Below are positions 6,601 to 7,215 of a stretch of DNA of 7,215 nt, in pieces; the first letter of the stretch is position 1; every line of letters starts with the position of its first letter. The notes beneath the pieces are model-generated. The model was not told the DNA's origin. It worked only from the letters and a program-made list of their open reading frames with translations, and searched no databases. Origin of the DNA: Elusimicrobiota bacterium (GTDB lineage Bacteria; Elusimicrobiota; Elusimicrobia; O2-12-FULL-59-9); the NCBI GenBank assembly GCA_016206405.1, contig JACQRQ010000161.1, positions 1 to 7,215 on the forward strand, in the 5' to 3' direction. The position numbers were made by a program, and so were the translations under genes.

Positions 6601-7215
6601 GCTTTATGGTATTGACGAACTCCAGGCAAAGATCGAGTCTGGGTCCAAGCGCCTAAAGCGCCGTTTGAATTAATGGGCGCAAAGTATACCTCGGCGCGTG
6701 CCGCCACCGTTGAATCTTCGCCGCCAATGGCATACACACGGCCGCCGGCAACAACAGCGGCAAAGTATCTCAAGCCCTTGGGCATGCTCGCAGTCTGGGT
6801 CCAACCGCCGAGCGTGCCGCTGGAATAAATGGGGGCGAAATGAACCTCAGGGCTAAGACCGCCGGTCCCTCCCCCTAAAGCATACATACGTCCATTAAAC
6901 GCTACGGCTTGAACGGCTACGGTAAGGGCCGCGGGCATACTGACGGTCTGGGTCCAGCCTCCCATCGTCCCACTGGAAAACAGAGTGGCAACGTAAGTCC
7001 TGGAACTGTTACCGCCGCCGTCATAGCCTCCCATCATGTAAACAAAACTCGAATAAACTACCGAGGCATGATAAGCAAGAGTCACTGGCAAGTTCCCGGC
7101 CAAGGTCCAAGTGGAAGGCTCCACCATGGTAATGGCCGGGGGGATGGGCGGGGTGTTGTCCTGGGGATAGTAGGGGCCGAAACATCCGCTCCAATCCCCC
7201 GTCATTCCGGCGGAA
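1..7215 (-). CDS. Giant modular Kelch beta-propeller protein, interior fragment (both ends outside window)
   Basis: One minus-strand reading frame (codons at 3k to 3k+2) is open for all 2404 complete codons, with no in-frame stop. Residue 1 here is the codon at 7212-7214 and residue 2404 the codon at 3-5. The order is: linker 0 end (1-35), propeller 1 (36-336), linker 1 (337-464), propeller 2 (465-765), linker 2 (766-899), propeller 3 (900-1207), linker 3 (1208-1332), propeller 4 (1333-1641), linker 4 (1642-1758), propeller 5 (1759-2066), linker 5 (2067-2191), propeller 6 start (2192-2404). Blades show the Kelch Gly-Gly pair followed by an aromatic and a Trp. Cysteine occurs only in linkers. 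Kelch propellers usually bind proteins or glycans or carry an enzyme site; no catalytic site is recognisable here. Export is inferred from the repeat architecture and paired cysteines, since any signal peptide or surface anchor would be outside. The frame and Kelch assignment are near certain; function is unknown. Confidence 0.95.
50..239 (-). repeat. Blade-length direct repeat with a 31-bp identical core (50-80 and 209-239)
   Basis: A 31-bp sequence running from CGCCATCCCAG to ATAGACACG is the same at 50-80 and 209-239, 159 bp apart, which is one Kelch blade. It encodes RVYVIGGWDG in both. Similarity continues in the neighbouring NPDG-encoding segments (around 2-32 and 157-187) with scattered differences. 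This fits a recent tandem duplication or gene conversion of one blade. Confidence 0.82.
642..1016 (-). other. Inter-propeller linker 5
   Basis: Residues 2067-2191, 125 residues. It opens LTGIEISAAVGNKKMKIDLSA, then acidic ADDAYGDEPN, PNKVEVHASKFCED, YDSGW, LSTDTAHYVKVKGRDAAGNEG, palindrome-encoded WIPASAGMT, GWSGCFGPYYPQDN and a PPIPP hinge ending EPST. Cysteines are at 885-887 and 714-716. The 3-prime half (coding sense) is nearly the same as linker 0, about 6.5 kb away, while the intervening linkers differ. This is the best copy for describing the linker fold because all its segments are present. Confidence 0.78.
736..755. repeat. Palindromic repeat copy in linker 5
   Basis: The sequence is ATTCCGGC, loop GGAA, GCCGGAAT: an 8-bp inverted repeat with a 4-base loop, flanked by CGTC on the left and CCAG on the right. 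It is translated on the minus strand as part of WIPASAGMT, right after GNEG. It resembles the short REP-like palindromes dispersed in many bacterial genomes, which usually lie between genes. Confidence 0.93.
1017..1940 (-). other. Kelch six-bladed beta-propeller 5
   Basis: Residues 1759-2066, 308 residues. Gly-Gly codons are at 1836, 1674, 1524, 1383, 1227 and 1074. The motifs are VYLIGG, VYTIGG, VYVIGG, LYVMGG, LYVAGG and FYLIGG. All six Gly-Gly pairs are intact. Blade 1 carries the extended turn NPDGTITSTGSW. Strands of the YFAPINADG and YSAPIYSSG type alternate between motifs. The closing strand after blade 6 is SDIDVITASFT. No cysteine is present. Confidence 0.9.
1941..2291 (-). other. 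Inter-propeller linker 4 (shortest; lacks the palindrome)
   Basis: Residues 1642-1758, 117 residues. It opens VAGITSPDYRQLNFVFS, then PNKIELFQNVLCTGT, YDSDW, HLATNLST, and HYAAVLGRDAAGN. The palindrome-encoded segment is missing. After GN comes ISDKGDISDKGK, encoded by an 18-bp-period repeat, directly followed by CFGPYDFADN and a PPLPP hinge ending EPST. Cysteines are at 2169-2171 and 2013-2015, so the cysteine pair is kept although the segment between them has changed. Confidence 0.76.
2022..2051 (-). repeat. 18-bp-period tandem repeat encoding ISDKGDISDKG in linker 4
   Basis: TTTGTCGCTTAT occurs at 2022-2033 and again at 2040-2051, separated by GTCGCC, giving an 18-bp period with about 1.7 copies. 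It encodes ISDKGDISDKG. It lies between GN and CFGPY, where the other linkers have the palindrome. The AT-richer, Lys/Asp-rich sequence stands out from the surrounding GC-rich DNA. Confidence 0.85.
2292..3218 (-). other. Kelch six-bladed beta-propeller 4
   Basis: Residues 1333-1641, 309 residues, the longest here. Gly-Gly codons are at 3129, 2967, 2802, 2643, 2493 and 2337. The motifs are YGYVIGG, YVFVTGG, LFVTGG, VYAVGG, LYALGG and AYVIGG. Three blades use SSSYVFVTGG- or GGNLFVTGG-like strands in place of the usual FNNRVYVIGG, so this propeller is less uniform than propellers 5 and 6. The first-blade turn is GPDGKLAAGGSW. The sixth blade ends AAVWAASFT. No cysteine is present. Confidence 0.87.
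3219..3593 (-). other. Inter-propeller linker 3
   Basis: Residues 1208-1332, 125 residues. It opens LQGVTFPSAGQVQAALSA, then an acidic ADEFNGSG, PNRLEVYSTFDCSG, QSGW, LYVGVRGRDNAGNEG, and the palindrome-encoded WIPAFAGMT. A short GGAGGSIGG spacer, CFGPY, and a Pro/Leu hinge (LIPPLPP) ending DPST follow. Cysteines are at 3471-3473 and 3297-3299. Linker 1 is its closest relative in the GVRGRDNAGNEG segment and shares the GAAA-loop form of the palindrome, which gives Phe in place of Ser. Confidence 0.76.
3331..3350. repeat. Palindromic repeat copy in linker 3
   Basis: ATTCCGGC, loop GAAA, GCCGGAAT, with the same CGTC/CCAG flanks, orientation and frame as the copy in linker 5. The loop base change turns the encoded Ser into Phe (WIPAFAGMT). 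Confidence 0.93.
3594..4517 (-). other. Kelch six-bladed beta-propeller 3, one blade carrying a palindromic-repeat insertion
   Basis: Residues 900-1207, 308 residues. Gly-Gly (or equivalent) codons are at 4413, 4251, 4080, 3924, 3783 and 3642. Blade 3 is disrupted: in place of SVVFNNRLYVIGG it reads SVWIPASAGMTGGALYVIGG, with WIPASAGMT encoded by the palindrome at 4111-4130. The blade 2 to 3 spacing (171 bp) is the longest seen in the window. Blade 4 is degenerate, with Gly-Asp for Gly-Gly (IYVLGD) and a shortened loop before PYFALIAPDG. The frame is kept throughout, so the protein can still be made. The closing strand is SDILVSTFT. Confidence 0.87.
4111..4130. repeat. Palindromic repeat copy inserted in a Kelch blade (propeller 3, blade 3)
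   Basis: ATTCCGGC, loop GGAA, GCCGGAAT, in the same orientation and frame as the linker copies but outside any linker. It is preceded by a run of eight C (4100-4107). It replaces the VFNNR part of a blade strand with a longer WIPASAGMTGGA segment, a net gain of about seven residues (21 bp) compared with consensus blades. The right flank is CCAGAC, so the shared element ends near CCAG. Confidence 0.93.
4612..4628. repeat. Partial duplicate of the palindrome's left edge
   Basis: The stretch CCCCCCGTCATTCCCGC repeats, with one mismatch, the 17 bases at 4639-4655 that form the left flank and left arm of the complete palindrome, 27 bp away. The right arm is absent. It encodes a second GMTGG. The 27-bp offset is a whole number of codons, so the frame is kept. 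Confidence 0.75.
4648..4667. repeat. Palindromic repeat copy in linker 2
   Basis: ATTCCGGC, loop GGAA, GCCGGAAT, in the standard linker position after GNEG. A degenerate partial copy of its left edge lies next to it at 4612-4628. Confidence 0.93.
4920..5822 (-). other. Kelch six-bladed beta-propeller 2
   Basis: Residues 465-765, 301 residues, exactly as long as propeller 1. Gly-Gly codons are at 5733, 5574, 5418, 5268, 5115 and 4971. The motifs include VYMIGG, MYVLGG, VYVVGG, LYAIGG, IYAIGG and AYVFGG. Blade 1 carries the extended turn NPDGTVTSTGTW that marks first blades in four of the six propellers. The last motif ends in a closing strand AEIFIASFT. The blade 4 to 5 turn (DFYGNISTW) departs from the usual PDGTLGAW. 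No cysteine is present. Confidence 0.88.
5823..6206 (-). other. Inter-propeller linker 1 (beta-sandwich-like domain plus Pro-rich hinge)
   Basis: Residues 337-464, 128 residues. It opens with MTGITFPVA, continues through an acidic segment (KEADDDFGD), PNKVEVYKTFDCSG, and a GVRGRDNAGNEG strand. It then has the translated palindrome WIPAFAGMT, a Gly-rich spacer (GAQGGGGSVGG), CFGPY and a Pro hinge ending DPST. Cysteines are at 6084-6086 and 5901-5903. The alternating hydrophobic pattern and the GRDxAGN ending resemble fibronectin-III or Ig-like surface domains, but I cannot assign a family. The acidic stretch could bind calcium; that is speculation. Confidence 0.75.
5941..5960. repeat. Palindromic repeat copy in linker 1
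   Basis: ATTCCGGC, loop GAAA, GCCGGAAT, with CGTC/CCAG flanks and the same frame (WIPAFAGMT). It is in the standard linker position after GNEG. Confidence 0.93.
6207..7109 (-). other. Kelch six-bladed beta-propeller 1
   Basis: Residues 36-336, 301 residues. Six Kelch motifs have their Gly-Gly (or equivalent) codons at 7026, 6870, 6720, 6564, 6405 and 6258. The motifs read VYMMGG, MYALGG, VYAIGG, VYVIGG, FYVIAG and VYVIGG. Blade 5 has Ala-Gly in place of Gly-Gly. Between motifs are the VYFAPINSNG / VYSAPVYSSG strands and the LGAWTQT turn. The last motif is followed by YHSEIFVATF, a strand that could pair with the entering WTL strand to close the ring, as Kelch propellers usually do. No cysteine is present. 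Confidence 0.88.
7110..7215 (-). other. Inter-propeller linker 0, C-terminal end only
   Basis: Residues 1-35 in window numbering. This is the end of a linker cut by the window edge: SAGMT from the palindromic repeat, then DWSGCFGPYYPQDN, a PPIPP hinge, and ITMVEPST leading into the W of the first blade. Its single visible cysteine is the codon at 7182-7184. It is almost the same as the equivalent part of linker 5 (2 differences in 37 residues), far closer than to its neighbour linkers. Confidence 0.88.
7204..7215. repeat. Palindromic repeat copy in linker 0, cut by window edge
   Basis: Only the left arm and loop (ATTCCGGCGGAA preceded by CGTC) are inside the window. It is translated as SAGMT, in the same frame and position as the other linker copies. 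Confidence 0.85.

Larger units (their letters stand above)
1..7215 (-). repeat. Higher-order tandem repeat, about 1.29 kb per unit (six Kelch blades plus one linker)
   Basis: The Gly-Gly codons of the first blade of successive propellers lie at 7026, 5733, 4413, 3129, 1836 and 537. The spacings are 1293, 1320, 1284, 1293 and 1299 bp. Each unit contains six blades and one linker. The units are diverged in sequence but keep the same domain order and nearly the same length, so the gene appears to have grown by duplication of whole propeller-plus-linker units. The array runs off both ends of the window, so the total number of units is unknown. Confidence 0.93.

Noticed and set aside
1..7215. Regularly spaced repeats as a possible CRISPR array
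   Set aside because: The 141-171 bp spacing equals one Kelch blade, repeats are diverged at DNA level but conserved at protein level, and the spacers are coding as well.

Overview
The whole window lies inside one very large protein-coding gene on the minus strand. The minus-strand frame whose codons occupy positions 3k to 3k+2 has no stop codon from one end of the window to the other (2404 complete codons, 7214 down to 3). I checked this by reading every triplet of the frame. Neither the start nor the stop of the gene is in the window. Everything is coding interior, so I see no promoter, terminator, RNA gene, complete insertion sequence, CRISPR array or second gene. The open stretches on the plus strand are shadows of this gene.

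The protein is strongly periodic at two scales. The small period is a Kelch-type blade of about 47-57 residues. Each blade has a VFNNRVYVIGG-like strand with a Gly-Gly pair, then an (E)VYFAPI strand, an NPDGTLG or SSGTLG turn, a W, and SLPxAR..H. Blades come in sets of exactly six, which is the number that closes a six-bladed beta-propeller. The large period is 1284-1320 bp (428-440 residues): one six-blade propeller of 301-309 residues plus one inter-propeller domain of 117-134 residues. That domain looks like a beta-sandwich, contains V.GRDxAGNEG, and ends in a Pro-rich CFGPYY...DPSTW hinge. From N to C terminus (high to low coordinate) the window holds the end of linker 0, propeller 1, linker 1, propeller 2, linker 2, propeller 3, linker 3, propeller 4, linker 4, propeller 5, linker 5, and four blades of propeller 6.

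A short palindromic DNA repeat (ATTCCGGC-G[A/G]AA-GCCGGAAT, flanked by CGTC and CCAG) is embedded in the coding sequence, always in the same orientation and frame, and is translated as WIPA[F/S]AGMT. Four complete copies and one cut by the window edge sit at the same place in the linkers, just after GNEG. A fifth complete copy has landed inside a Kelch blade of propeller 3 and replaces the usual VFNNR strand. Linker 4 lacks the palindrome and carries an 18-bp-period tandem repeat at the same place.

All 11 cysteines in the window lie in the linkers, two per complete linker. This suggests one disulfide per linker and an exported, probably surface-attached or secreted, protein. The sequence is GC-rich and bacterial in character. 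Giant Kelch proteins of this style and this kind of dispersed palindrome occur in several environmental phyla. I cannot assign a lineage from this window, and ligand and function are unknown.
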